Source: Pseudooceanicola pacificus (GTDB lineage: Bacteria > Pseudomonadota > Alphaproteobacteria > Rhodobacterales > Rhodobacteraceae). Taken from it: a stretch of 64,000 nt of DNA. The notes beneath the pieces are model-generated. The model did not search any database. It was not told the origin of the DNA and worked only from the letters and a program-made list of their open reading frames with translations. The translations under genes and the position numbers were made by a program. Position 1 is the stretch's first letter. Each line of letters opens with the position of its first letter. Below are positions 8,842-16,403 of the stretch, piece after piece. The DNA lies in contig NZ_WNXQ01000010.1 of NCBI RefSeq assembly GCF_009789075.1, positions 1-64,000 on the forward strand. The letters are read 5' to 3'.

Positions 8842-9645
8842 ATGTCTCTGCTCCACATTCTGCTTCTCGCCGTGATTCAGGGCGTGACAGAGTTCCTGCC
8901 GATCTCGTCCTCGGGCCATCTCATCCTTTTGCCCTATCTGACCGGCACGCCTGACCAGGGCCTGACGATCGACGTGGCGGTGCATCTGGGCACCCTGGGC
9001 GCAGTGATCCTGTTCTTTCGCCGCGATGTCGGGCAGGCCGCCGGAGGGCTGGGCCGGCTGGTGCGCGGCAAGGCCGATACCCCGGGCGCCCGGCTGGCCC
9101 TGCTGCTGATCGTGGCCACGATCCCGGTGATGATCGTCGGCTACTCCATCCACCGGGCGGGGCTGGACCAGGCCATGCGATCGGTCGCGGTGATCGGCTG
9201 GGCGATGCTGATTTTCGGCATCGTGCTGTGGTGGGCCGACAGGCGCGGCTCTACCGGCGCGCAGGCCGAGGACTGGACCCTGCGTCACGCCTGGATCATG
9301 GGGCTGTGGCAATGCCTGGCGCTGATCCCCGGCACCTCGCGGTCGGGCATCACGATCACCGCCGCGCTGAAGCTGGGCTATCGCCGCGAGGATGCCGCCC
9401 GCCTGTCGATGCTGATGTCGATCCCGACGATCATCGCCAGCGCGGGGCTGCTGGGGCTGGAGCTTGTGCGCAACCATGACACCGCGCGCCTGCACGAAGG
9501 CGCCATCGCGGCAGTCTTTGCCTTTGCCTCGGCCCTTCTGGCGCTGTGGCTGATGATGAAGCTGCTGCGCACCGTCAGCTTTGCACCCTATGTCGCCTAC
9601 CGCGTGGTGCTGGGTATCGGGCTGCTCTACTGGGCCTATTCCTAG
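8842..9645 (+). CDS. uppP: Undecaprenyl-diphosphate phosphatase
   Basis: A protein of 267 residues in the UppP/BacA family. It removes one phosphate from undecaprenyl diphosphate at the cytoplasmic membrane, recycling the lipid carrier for peptidoglycan and polysaccharide synthesis. The family motifs are clear: an N-terminal VIQGVTEFLPISSSGHL containing the conserved Glu and Ser residues, and a central PGTSRSGITI block. About eight hydrophobic segments are spread over the full length, as usual for the family. It is transcribed away from gltD and converges with the NDUFA9-like gene, leaving only eight bases between the two stop codons. Confidence 0.95.
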   Translation: MSLLHILLLAVIQGVTEFLPISSSGHLILLPYLTGTPDQGLTIDVAVHLGTLGAVILFFRRDVGQAAGGLGRLVRGKADTPGARLALLLIVATIPVMIVGYSIHRAGLDQAMRSVAVIGWAMLIFGIVLWWADRRGSTGAQAEDWTLRHAWIMGLWQCLALIPGTSRSGITITAALKLGYRREDAARLSMLMSIPTIIASAGLLGLELVRNHDTARLHEGAIAAVFAFASALLALWLMMKLLRTVSFAPYVAYRVVLGIGLLYWAYS

Positions 9646-9653
9646 GCCCGGGG

Positions 9654-10637
9654 TCAGACCCGCAGGTTCTTGGCCGAATCCTTGATCGCCGCGTACTGGC
9701 CCGAGGGGCGGTAGGGCCACAGGTAATCCGGCAGCACCGATTCCAGCGCGACGGGGTCGATCCCGAGGTCGGCGAAACCCTTGGCCCCGCCGGACACGAC
9801 ATTGTCGCTGGCCAGCTGCTTGACCTGATCGCGGGTCAGGATCGAGTTATGGACCAGCCCGAAGGTCGCCGCCTGCACCATGTCCAGCCCAAAGGCCATG
9901 AGCCGGGCGACAAAGAACGGCATGTTCACCAGCGCCTTGCGCCGCTGGATCACGCCCAGCATCTGCTGCATCAGCTCGCGGAAGCTGTTCACGTCCGGCC
10001 CGCCCAGCTCGTAGACACCGGCGGGCGCCTTGCCCTCCACCGCCATCTGCGCGGCGGCGGCGACATCGTCGACATAGACCGGCTGGAATTTCGTATCCGC
10101 GCCCACCAGCGGCAGGATCGGGCCCATGCGGGACATCCCGGCGAAGCGGTTGAAGAAATCGTCCTCGGCCCCGAACAGGACAGAGGGGCGCAGGATCACG
10201 GCGCCGGGCATATGGGCCAGAACGCCGGCCTCGCCCGCCGCCTTGGTGCGGGCATATGCGCTGGCGCCCTCGGCATCCGCGCCGATGGCCGAGATATGCA
10301 CCATCGTGCCGACGCCCTGTTCGGCCGCGATACGCGCGATGCGCTCGGCCCCCAGGTGCTGGACGGCGTCGAAATTGTTGCGGCCCTTGGCGTCGAAAGT
10401 GCCGACGCAGTTCACCACCGCGTCCGCCCCGGTCGTGACCGCGCGGACGGAGGCATCGTCGCGGATGTTGCAGAACACCGGCTCGACCTGGCCGACCACG
10501 CCGTAGGTGCGCACGAATCCGGCCTCGTTCGGGCGGCGGACGGCCACGCGCACGCGCCAGCCGTCCTTGGCCAGCCGTCCCGCGATATACCGGCCGAGGA
10601 ACCCCGAACCGCCAAAAATAGTCACAAGCTTGGACAT
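9654..10637 (-). CDS. Complex I NDUFA9-subunit-like NAD(P)-binding protein
   Basis: A protein of 327 residues of the atypical short-chain dehydrogenase type. The N-terminus has the nucleotide-binding motif [16 protein letters not shown], followed by the [10 protein letters not shown] and HISAIGAD strands and the partner-binding region typical of NDUFA9-like proteins. In alphaproteobacteria and mitochondria such proteins associate with or help assemble NADH dehydrogenase. The canonical YxxxK pair appears as YARTK (residues about 140-144). The ATG at 10637 starts exactly at the dinucleotide-binding domain; longer in-frame extensions upstream are low-complexity and were not used. Membership of complex I in this organism is inferred from the family. 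Confidence 0.85.
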   Translation of the reverse strand: MSKLVTIFGGSGFLGRYIAGRLAKDGWRVRVAVRRPNEAGFVRTYGVVGQVEPVFCNIRDDASVRAVTTGADAVVNCVGTFDAKGRNNFDAVQHLGAERIARIAAEQGVGTMVHISAIGADAEGASAYARTKAAGEAGVLAHMPGAVILRPSVLFGAEDDFFNRFAGMSRMGPILPLVGADTKFQPVYVDDVAAAAQMAVEGKAPAGVYELGGPDVNSFRELMQQMLGVIQRRKALVNMPFFVARLMAFGLDMVQAATFGLVHNSILTRDQVKQLASDNVVSGGAKGFADLGIDPVALESVLPDYLWPYRPSGQYAAIKDSAKNLRV

Positions 10638-10798
10638 GGTGCGCCCTCCGGACTTAGCTCTTGTCCCTGTTCCTAGCCTCACGCCCCCGCCCGGGCAAGG
10701 CGATATGCCGTCGCCCCGGCGCGGTAGAGGAAAAATGCGCTGAATCCCCGTTGACACGCCCCCGAGCCAAAGATAAACGCCTGCTCCACGACATCTGT

Positions 10799-10884
<86 letters not shown>

Positions 10885-10887
10885 AAA

Positions 10888-10906
10888 CCTTTCGCAAGGC
10901 GAAAGG
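10888..10906 (+). terminator. Hairpin directly after tRNA-Leu
   Basis: CCTTTCGC and GCGAAAGG form a perfect 8-bp stem with loop AAG, three bases after the tRNA CCA end. No U-run follows, so it may act as a processing or termination structure. Confidence 0.4.
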
Positions 10907-11206
10907 TGGCACTCCTTCCAGCAAAAAGACGACGCGGCAGAGGTTTTCCTGAAACCGCGAGAGCGCCCGACGCTCGTGCTTTCTCGTGACAGGCGGCCCG
11001 CGATCCCTTGGGCGTTGCGCCCGGTGGACCGCGTCAACGTCGATTCGGGCTTCGCGGCCTGGCCGCTGTCGCTTTTGTGGCAGGATACCCGATCCGGCGC
11101 GCGCAAAAAGCACGATCCGGGGAACGCCGCCTTTACGGTATGCCCCGATGGCCGCATGATCGGTTCGACTTCTGATAGCGGCGATCACCTGAACAGAGGG
11201 CGGAAC
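10907..11206. other. Intergenic region without a convincing gene
   Basis: About 300 bases between the tRNA-Leu hairpin and the thioesterase leader. No reading frame here has a good start signal or recognisable product. An open plus-strand frame starting inside the tRNA (from 10835) crosses the region, but it has no homology that I recognise and is an artefact of high G+C. Tracts rich in short inverted repeats around CGCGCGCAAAAAG are seen but not interpreted. Confidence 0.5.
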
Positions 11207-11251
11207 ATGGACACGCGAACCCCTGCCTCGGCATGCCCCCATGTCGTCTGA
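11207..11251 (+). CDS. Possible 14-residue leader peptide overlapping the thioesterase start
   Basis: An ATG at 11207 follows GAGGGCGGAAC, a far better ribosome site than that of the thioesterase ATG at 11241. The short frame (MDTRTPASACPHVV) ends with TGA at 11249-11251, ten bases inside the thioesterase gene. Ribosomes ending here could re-initiate at 11241. Codon content cannot support or reject such a short frame, so translational coupling is only an inference. Confidence 0.25.
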   Translation: MDTRTPASACPHVV

Positions 11252-11630
11252 TCCCTGCCCTCCGGCAGAGCAGCCGGTCATCCGCACCGTGGCGATGCCC
11301 GCCGACACCAACCCGGCGGGCGACATCTTTGGCGGCTGGCTGATGAGCCAGATGGACCTGGCGGCGGGCTCCCTCGCGGCGCTGACGTCGAAGGGCCGCA
11401 GCGCCACGATTGCCATGGATGCGATGAAGTTCCTGCGCCCGGTGAAGGTCGGCGACGAGGTCTCTCTCTATGCCTCGATCCAGGCGATCGGGCGCACCTC
11501 GATGCGGATTCATGTCCAGGCCTGGCGGCGCGAACGACACGACGCGCGCAGCGAGCAGGTGACCGAGGCGACCTTTACCTTCGTCGCGCTGGATGCCTCC
11601 GGCCGGCCAAGGCCGGTGAAGGGAAGCTAG
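11241..11630 (+). CDS. Acyl-CoA thioesterase, hotdog fold (YciA-like)
   Basis: A protein of 129 residues, a typical size for single-hotdog thioesterases that hydrolyse acyl-CoA to free acid and CoA in the cytosol. Family hallmarks are the N-terminal MPADTNPAGDIFGGWLMSQMD, which includes the catalytic Asp-containing helix region, then the FLRPVKVGDEV strand and the C-terminal TEATFTFVALD. The start at 11241 fits the normal family length but has no strong ribosome site, and a short leader frame overlaps it. The acyl chain preference is not predictable from sequence. It stands alone, convergent with the RidA gene. Confidence 0.9.
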   Translation: MSSDPCPPAEQPVIRTVAMPADTNPAGDIFGGWLMSQMDLAAGSLAALTSKGRSATIAMDAMKFLRPVKVGDEVSLYASIQAIGRTSMRIHVQAWRRERHDARSEQVTEATFTFVALDASGRPRPVKGS

Positions 11631-11702
11631 CGCGGGAAACCGGCAAGCCGGGCCAGGGCGAATTGCCGGCGCCGCGAGTCGGTTTGGGGCAGCAGCGCCG
11701 AG

Positions 11703-11739
11703 GGGGCGGTCGGTCGTCTCTCCGCCGAACGGCCGCCCC
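11703..11739 (+). terminator. Probable terminator between thioesterase and RidA genes
   Basis: GGGGCGGTCG pairs with CGGCCGCCCC (one T-G wobble) around a 17-base loop. CGTTGTTT follows on the plus strand, giving a moderate T-rich tail suited to the thioesterase transcript. Confidence 0.45.
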
Positions 11740-11747
11740 GCGTTGTT

Positions 11748-12143
11748 TCAGGCGGCGGCTGTTGCCTCGATCTCGAACAGCAATCCGGGGATGGCAAGGC
11801 GCGTGACACCCAGAAGGGTCATCGGCGGGGCCACCCGATGGGGGCCGAACCGCATGCCCATCAGGTCGAAATTCTTCAGCGCTTCGTCCACATCCGTTGC
11901 ATAGACACCAAGCCTGATCACATGGCTCAGCTCCATCCCCGCGCCCTGCAACACAGCCTCAAGGTTGTCGAGCGCCAGGCCGATCTGGGCACGCATATCC
12001 CCGGGATGCTGCGGCGCGCCGGTCCCGTCCACCGCGGTCTGGCCCGCGCAGATGACCTGCCGCGTCGCGCCCTCGATCACCTCGGCCTGATTGTAACCCA
12101 GCTTGATCGACCAGTCCCAGGGGTTCACCGCTGTCCGTTCCAT
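11748..12143 (-). CDS. RidA (YjgF/YER057c/UK114) family protein
   Basis: A protein of 131 residues of the RidA superfamily, cytosolic trimers many of which hydrolyse reactive enamine/imine intermediates. Recognisable segments are the VICAGQTAVDGTG entry, the DMRAQIGLALDNLEAVLQGAG helix, and VIRLGVYATDVD, followed by a C-terminal LGVTRLAIPGLLFEIEATA. The catalytic Arg usual in true RidA is found only as R(L/A) variants here, so it may be a diverged RidA-like subfamily member. The ATG at 12143 is preceded by AGCAAGGAGATTGCGAC, a strong ribosome site. It is divergent from the WYL regulator at 12231 and shares an 87-bp promoter region with a palindrome, suggesting control by that regulator. Confidence 0.85.
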   Translation of the reverse strand: MERTAVNPWDWSIKLGYNQAEVIEGATRQVICAGQTAVDGTGAPQHPGDMRAQIGLALDNLEAVLQGAGMELSHVIRLGVYATDVDEALKNFDLMGMRFGPHRVAPPMTLLGVTRLAIPGLLFEIEATAAA

Positions 12144-12186
12144 GTCGCAATCTCCTTGCTTGCTGTTGCTGGAAACGGAGTAGATC

Positions 12187-12215
12187 CAAATAGTGCCAAA
12201 ATGTGTCACCATTTG
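12187..12215. promoter_or_regulatory. Candidate operator between RidA and WYL-regulator genes
   Basis: CAAATAGTG and CACCATTTG form an inverted repeat (8 of 9 positions pair) with an 11-base spacer. It lies midway in the 87-bp divergent promoter region, 15 bp before the regulator start. The natural candidate for binding it is the adjacent WYL regulator. Confidence 0.5.
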
Positions 12216-12230
12216 TGCTAGGGTGCCGGC

Positions 12231-12950
12231 ATGACGGTGAGACTCAGACATGACGCCATCGTGCGAACGCTCCGGCGCAACGGCACATCGACCGTTGACG
12301 CCCTGGCCAGAGAGGTCGGCGCCTCCCGCAGGACCGTGCTGCGCGACATCAGCGCGCTCCGGGACGAAGGCTATGTGATCCATTCCGATGTCGGGCGCGG
12401 CGGCGGTCTTCAGCTTGATCCGCAGTCCATGCAGACCCGGGCCAAGCTGTCGGTGCCCGAGGTGTTCGCCCTGCTCATCAGCGTCGCGGCGATGCGGGCT
12501 GCGGGGAACCTGCCATTTTCCGAGCTGGCCGATGCGGGGCTGGCCAAGATCGAAAAAGCCCTGCCCGCGGACAAGGTGAAAGACCTGCGCAGTTTTCTGG
12601 GGTGCCTGCATATCGGCCAGCTGTCGCCGTTGCAGGACCTGTCGGACATGGGGAGGATGGTGCCGGAGCTGTTGCCCGCCTTTGAAACCGCCTTCCTCGG
12701 GCGCCAGTTCATCCGCTTCGATTATCGCGATGCCAGAGGGCGCCAGACCCGGCGTCAGGTCGAGCCGCAGGCCATGCTGATCCTGCCGCCCCTGTGGTAC
12801 CTTGTCGGCTGGGATCCCGCGCGCGGGGATTTCCGTCATTTCCGCATGGACCGGATCAGCAATCCGGAGGCCGTTCCCGACACGACATTTCGCCGCCGGC
12901 ACGTGCCGTTCGACGCCGATGTCTGCCCCTATACCGACCTGCAGACCTGA
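12231..12950 (+). CDS. HTH/WYL-domain transcriptional regulator (YafY-like)
   Basis: A protein of 239 residues. The first ~60 residues form a DeoR-type winged helix-turn-helix (RHDAIVRTLRRNGTSTVDALA, then GASRRTVLRDISALRDEG). Residues about 130-215 form a WYL domain, with the hallmark seen as LPPLWYLVGWDPARGDFRHF followed by RMDRI. WYL domains are thought to bind nucleic acid or small ligands and often mediate stress-responsive control. The gene is divergent from the RidA gene, and the palindrome between them suggests auto-regulation plus control of RidA (inference). No operon partner follows within 290 bp. Confidence 0.9.
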   Translation: MTVRLRHDAIVRTLRRNGTSTVDALAREVGASRRTVLRDISALRDEGYVIHSDVGRGGGLQLDPQSMQTRAKLSVPEVFALLISVAAMRAAGNLPFSELADAGLAKIEKALPADKVKDLRSFLGCLHIGQLSPLQDLSDMGRMVPELLPAFETAFLGRQFIRFDYRDARGRQTRRQVEPQAMLILPPLWYLVGWDPARGDFRHFRMDRISNPEAVPDTTFRRRHVPFDADVCPYTDLQT

Positions 12951-13088
12951 ACGGCGCAGCCAGCGGTCGCCGGTCGCGCAGCATCGGCAAACCCCCTGGG
13001 CCGGCGTTTGGAGGCTGTCCGGCACCGCCGTCCTTGCCCGGGACGGTCGGGCCCCGGGGACAGGCAGGCGATAAACTCTTTGCGGAAC

Positions 13089-13104
13089 GCTGATTTGGAT
13101 CAGC
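13089..13104. promoter_or_regulatory. FNR/Crp-type palindrome upstream of the 43-residue protein gene
   Basis: GCTGAT-TTGG-ATCAGC is a perfect 6-bp palindrome with a 4-base spacer. It matches the FNR/FnrL consensus TTGAT-N4-ATCAA except at the outer base of each half. It lies 143 bp before the small gene at 13247. A Crp/Fnr-family gene lies at 13634-14368. Confidence 0.4.
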
Positions 13105-13246
13105 ATTCGAGCGGCGGACCTCGGCGATACTCGTGAAGAGATGCGCGACTGCGGGGTCCGCGAATCCATGGCCCCCGACGCATGCGGTCCCTGCCTCACC
13201 GAGGCGCAGGAAACTTTCACGCACAGCACAGACTTTGGAGAACACA

Positions 13247-13378
13247 ATGGCGAAGGGCAAAAACCGTCGCGGCCGGGAAGAGAAGAAACCGAAGCAGAAG
13301 AAGGCCGAACCGATCCCCGCGCCCTCCTTCAGCAAGGGTCTGACGATCGAGACAAAGCCGAAGGGCAAGAAAGCCTGA
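13247..13378 (+). CDS. Small basic protein of 43 residues, function unknown
   Basis: A short lysine/arginine-rich protein starting MAKGKNRRGREEKKPKQKK and ending in KPKGKKA. Sixteen of 43 residues are Lys or Arg, so it is likely disordered and nucleic-acid binding. The ATG at 13247 follows TTTGGAGAACACA, a good ribosome site, which supports real translation. I recall similar short proteins as unnamed genes in alphaproteobacteria, but no function is known to me. An FNR-like palindrome lies upstream and a hairpin follows the stop codon. Confidence 0.6.
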   Translation: MAKGKNRRGREEKKPKQKKAEPIPAPSFSKGLTIETKPKGKKA

Positions 13379-13405
13379 TCCGGCGCGCCCTGGGCGATCG
13401 CCGGA
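13379..13405 (+). terminator. Hairpin following the 43-residue protein gene
   Basis: TCCGGCG pairs with CGCCGGA across a 13-base loop, immediately after the stop codon. There is no U-run, so the terminator role is tentative. Confidence 0.3.
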
Positions 13406-13633
13406 CCGGGACATGACACGCATGGCGCCCCGGAGACGGGAAACGGACCTGCCTGCCAGCAGGGGCCCGAACCAGACGCCGGGGCGCTGGCGTGACTCCA
13501 CCTCTGGCGTACACGCGCCTCACCCTTGTCGGGTGACGCGGCGGTACGCGGAGCTATGCGACAGGAAAAGACCGGGCACATTCCAGCCCCTCTCGTCCGC
13601 CAGTGGCTTGCCAGGGACGGGCGGACGGTTCGA

Positions 13634-14368
13634 TCATTTCAACAGCGGCCCGGTCTGATCCAGATAGGCCGGATCGAACTCGGCGAAATCCACCAGCCCG
13701 CTGTAGTTGTCAAATGTCACGCGACCGTCGCGAAAGGTCACCAGCCCGCTTTCGCGCAACTGCCGCAACACGCGGTTGATGTGCACCGCGCTCAGGCCAA
13801 GCGCGTCGGCAAGGTGGTACTGGGTGAGCGGGCAGTCGTAGCCCTCCTTGCTGCCGATGCCCACCAGGGCCAGCCGCGATCCCAGCTCCAGCAGGAAATG
13901 CGCCATGCGGGCATCCGCGTCGCGCCGCCCGATCCCGACCAGATGTTCGACCACCATCGCCTCGTCCCGCGACGCCGCCCACAGGATGGCCATCGCCAGC
14001 CGCGGGGTCTGTACGAAGGCCTCAAGCAGATCGCTGGTCAGGACCTCGGCCGCCTGAATGTCGCCGATCGGTTCGAAACTGTGGTCAGAGGTGCGCAACA
14101 GCACGCTGCGCAGCCCCAGGAAATCGCCGGGGACCTGGAAATCGACAATCTGGCGCGTGCCGTCCGGCTGGATCTTGTAGGAACAGACCCAGCCCGAGGA
14201 CAGGATGTAAGCCGCCTGATCCGGCTGTCCCTGATGACCCATGTCGCGCCCTGCGGCAAAGGTCCGCCGCCGCCCGTGCAGACGCGCCAAGACGGCAAGT
14301 TCGGCCTCTGACAGCGCCACGAATGCCGAAAGCTTCAGCGTGAGCGGGCTTGCCGCAACCGGTGTCAT
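13634..14368 (-). CDS. Crp/Fnr-family transcriptional regulator
   Basis: A protein of 244 residues. The N-terminal two thirds form a cyclic-nucleotide-binding-like beta-roll (FAAGRDMGHQGQPDQAAYIL, then QIVDFQVPGDFLGLRSVLL). The C-terminal helix-turn-helix is Crp-type, with LTQYHLADALGLSAVHINRVLRQLRESG. The cysteine set of oxygen-sensing FNR proteins is absent; only two isolated cysteines are seen, so an Fe-S sensor is unlikely. The beta-roll also lacks an obvious cAMP-contact RxS motif. The ATG at 14368 follows AAAGGGAATGGGTC. It is divergent from the 80-residue protein at 14520. Regulators of this subgroup often sit beside stress-related small genes in alphaproteobacteria, as here. Confidence 0.9.
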   Translation of the reverse strand: MTPVAASPLTLKLSAFVALSEAELAVLARLHGRRRTFAAGRDMGHQGQPDQAAYILSSGWVCSYKIQPDGTRQIVDFQVPGDFLGLRSVLLRTSDHSFEPIGDIQAAEVLTSDLLEAFVQTPRLAMAILWAASRDEAMVVEHLVGIGRRDADARMAHFLLELGSRLALVGIGSKEGYDCPLTQYHLADALGLSAVHINRVLRQLRESGLVTFRDGRVTFDNYSGLVDFAEFDPAYLDQTGPLLK

Positions 14369-14519
14369 GACCCATTCCCTTTCGGTTGCGGAGAAGATGT
14401 CGAGATCGGCAAAAGGACTGCTCTCGATCAGCCCAGCATAGAGCATTCCGTGCCAGAAAGGGGAACGCATCATGCCGGCTTTTCAGCCGGAATGCGACGC
14501 GATGAAAGGAATACACCGC

Positions 14520-14762
14520 ATGTCTACGTCGAGCGATGCTGCAGGACTGGCCGCCCTGTCTATCTGCGAGTCGCTTCTGCTGGCCTTGAACGATCGCGCG
14601 CTTTTGCCCGAGCACGAGATCCTGGGGGTTCTGCGCGACGCCGCGGCCACCCATGAGAAGGCCGTCGGCAGCGAGCCTGACACCGACATCCACCGCGCCG
14701 TGGCGGCCATCATCAACCAGATCATCGCCAGCAGCCATTCCGTGCGCAGACCCACCGCGTGA
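14520..14762 (+). CDS. Conserved small hypothetical protein, 80 residues
   Basis: A predicted all-helical cytosolic protein (AALSICESLLLALNDR, then LPEHEILGVLRDAA and IHRAVAAIINQIIASS). The ATG at 14520 follows AAAGGAATACACCGC, a good ribosome site. No catalytic motif, signal peptide or membrane segment is visible. It is divergent from the Crp/Fnr gene, with 151 bp between the two starts, and may be its target (inference). I do not recognise a named family. Confidence 0.65.
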   Translation: MSTSSDAAGLAALSICESLLLALNDRALLPEHEILGVLRDAAATHEKAVGSEPDTDIHRAVAAIINQIIASSHSVRRPTA

Positions 14763-14930
14763 CGGAGTTTATCGTGGAGCGGTCTGTTTCACCCATGACG
14801 CTGCCGTGCCGTTCAGGCGGCAAGCGGCCCCGGCGACGATGATTGGAGGGGTAGGGAAATCAACTGTCACACGCGGCCCCGTGGCATGCCGGGCCGCGCG
14901 GTGCGCCCGTAAGGACGTGTCAGGCTTCCC

Positions 14931-15122
14931 TCAGGATCGACCTGACGACCGCATGGGCTGCACCGAGGATTGCCAAGTGCGCGACGCCTTGCATCGCGGG
15001 CAAATCCGTTCGCCAAAACCTTCGCTCGGAAACGGCCTGCGGCAACGCAGGCAGAGACGTTCCTGCGGGACATCCTTGAGGGCCCGCACGGGCCCGTTGT
15101 GCTGGTCCACGGGTTCGCTCAT
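14931..15122 (-). CDS. Small zinc-ribbon-like protein, 63 residues
   Basis: Two CxxC pairs, CLRC and CPRC, about 17 residues apart (ERLCLRCRRPFPSEGFGERI, then CPRCK) make a four-cysteine zinc ribbon likely. The ATG at 15122 overlaps the TGA of the upstream 103-residue gene as ATGA, implying coupled translation. Short zinc ribbons of this form often contact nucleic acid or act as regulators, but the role here is unknown. It is the last gene of a three-frame mini-operon. Confidence 0.65.
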   Translation of the reverse strand: MSEPVDQHNGPVRALKDVPQERLCLRCRRPFPSEGFGERICPRCKASRTWQSSVQPMRSSGRS

Positions 15123-15430
15123 CGACCTGCACCCTCTTCTTCGATCAGCCGGGCCAGATCGCCTAGCGCGCGCTCGATAAGGTCCTGCCGCCTGGCATCG
15201 CGGGCGTCGGCAGTTTCCGAGTACCGCCGTATCAGATACTGCGCCTTGAGCGCGGCCTCGTGCCAATTGGCGGCAGGTTCGGCCAGGAGCTGCGTTTCAA
15301 GTTCCTCCTGCCTGAGGCGGAGCGCCCTTTGATCGGATTCGAAATCCTTGAGAGAGTGCCGCCGGATATCTGTCGCCATCCTGCCTTCGGCGCTGCGCCT
15401 CGTGTCGAGGTCAACCGGATCCTCGGTCAT
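15119..15430 (-). CDS. Hypothetical helical protein, 103 residues
   Basis: Highly charged and predicted helical. The stretch SLKDFESDQRALRLRQEELE with following QLLAEPAANWHEAALKAQY suggests a coiled-coil hairpin, and the end is acidic (LARLIEEEGAG). The ATG at 15430 has GCGGAGGCACGAGCC upstream, a strong ribosome site. Its stop codon overlaps the start of the zinc-ribbon gene (ATGA), and its own start overlaps the stop of a 32-residue frame. I do not recognise a named family. Its operon position with a zinc ribbon hints at a small regulatory or stress module. Confidence 0.6.
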   Translation of the reverse strand: MTEDPVDLDTRRSAEGRMATDIRRHSLKDFESDQRALRLRQEELETQLLAEPAANWHEAALKAQYLIRRYSETADARDARRQDLIERALGDLARLIEEEGAGR

Positions 15431-15525
15431 GGCTCGTGCCTCCGCTGCATCGGCATTCGACCGCAGGGTCGGCCCCGGCGGGCGGGGGCGATGCCTCTGA
15501 TCGCGACAGTCCAACTTGCAGGCAT
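15427..15525 (-). CDS. Possible 32-residue basic micro-protein
   Basis: The frame starts with ATG at 15525, preceded by AAGGGGACTGCATC (good ribosome site and spacing). It ends with TGA overlapping the next ATG as ATGA. The product is arginine-rich (ARRGRPCGRMPMQRRHEP). The reason to list it is the chain of ATGA overlaps across three consecutive frames and the clear ribosome site; composition alone would not separate it from chance. It may be a leader for translational coupling rather than a functional protein. Confidence 0.35.
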   Translation of the reverse strand: MPASWTVAIRGIAPARRGRPCGRMPMQRRHEP

Positions 15526-15605
15526 GATGCAGTCCCCTTTTTCCGGCGCGGAGAAGTCTGGTGCGGCAGGGCGGCGAATGACCGGCATGCGCAGTTCGGC
15601 AAGGC

Positions 15606-16091
15606 TCAGTTGGGCCGCGGCGGCAGCCCTTCGTTTTCGGCGGCAAGGATCGCGGACACCTCTTGCAGAGTCTTGACGCCGCACAATGGAAGACCTGCCG
15701 GTTCTTCTGGCGAACGCTTGCCCGAATAGAGGTGACGCAGCTGCATATCCGACACGCCATCGGCCTGCATCACCAGCCGCACCATAGGGTCGGCCAACAT
15801 CTCTTCGAGGAAGACCTGCGTGAGCTCTTTCCCCGTAAGTTCATCCTTTGCCCGCGCTGCATCGAGGTCGGCCAGGGAAACCGTCAGGGTTCTCGCCAGT
15901 CCGGGATGCGAATGTCGCGGATGCAGATTGACCAGCACCGAGGCCTTCCAGGCCCCGGGGTTGCCATCGTCGGGCGGCGAACTCAGCTCGGTTTCAATGT
16001 CATAGGCCCCCGCGGGGAGCATCTCGTCAAAACCCGGCACGGTGAACGGCCTTGCAAAGACCGCGACGCTTCTAAGTCTGTGGTGTTCCAT
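15606..16091 (-). CDS. Hypothetical protein with PF..G...LPAG.YD motif, 161 residues
   Basis: Near the N-terminus it reads VFARPFTVPGFDEMLPAGAY followed by DIETE. The same pattern, PFVLSGYTDELPAGDYDV, occurs in the 102-residue protein encoded at 18500-18808, so the two share a domain of unknown function. The rest is soluble, with LTGKELTQVFLEEML and a proline-rich C-terminus. The ATG at 16091 is supported by GGAGGCCGCAG directly upstream. No catalytic motif is recognised. I recall the motif from unnamed alphaproteobacterial proteins, but no role is known to me. Confidence 0.65.
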   Translation of the reverse strand: MEHHRLRSVAVFARPFTVPGFDEMLPAGAYDIETELSSPPDDGNPGAWKASVLVNLHPRHSHPGLARTLTVSLADLDAARAKDELTGKELTQVFLEEMLADPMVRLVMQADGVSDMQLRHLYSGKRSPEEPAGLPLCGVKTLQEVSAILAAENEGLPPRPN

Positions 16092-16403
16092 CTGCGGCCT
16101 CCTTGATTGCGGTCGGATCGGTGATCTCATTCTCTGACTTCGGCCTCTTCCGGTGAAAGACGCGCAAACGCAGCGCCGTCACTCGGGTCCGTGATGCCGG
16201 AAACTCCGAGGTTTCATCGAAAATGCGGAAAAGGCGCAGTTCAGAGGATGCGCCACCCCGAATGTCAGGGCTTTGAGCGGCGCAGCGTCGAATTCTTGCC
16301 CCCCGAGCCCGGGTAGTCCTGTGCGGAAAACCCCGGGGGCTTATCAGGATATGGGGATGGCCCCCCTGAATTACCATCATCATCCGACTGGATAGGCACC
16401 CGA
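16092..16403. other. Intergenic region, no supported gene
   Basis: About 310 bases between the transglutaminase-like gene's end and the start of the 161-residue protein gene. A minus-strand open frame (16072-16383) crosses it but lacks a ribosome site and a recognisable product. The region presumably contains the promoter of the 161-residue gene; no clear -35/-10 pair or palindrome was found. Confidence 0.5.

Noticed and set aside
11136..11145. CGGTATGCCC, similar to the cluster GntR motif
   Set aside because: Lies in an unrelated intergenic region near tRNA-Leu, is not palindromic at its ends and is probably chance.
16072..16383. 103-codon minus-strand frame upstream of the 161-residue gene
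   Set aside because: No ribosome site, unusual composition and overlap with the better-supported start at 16091.
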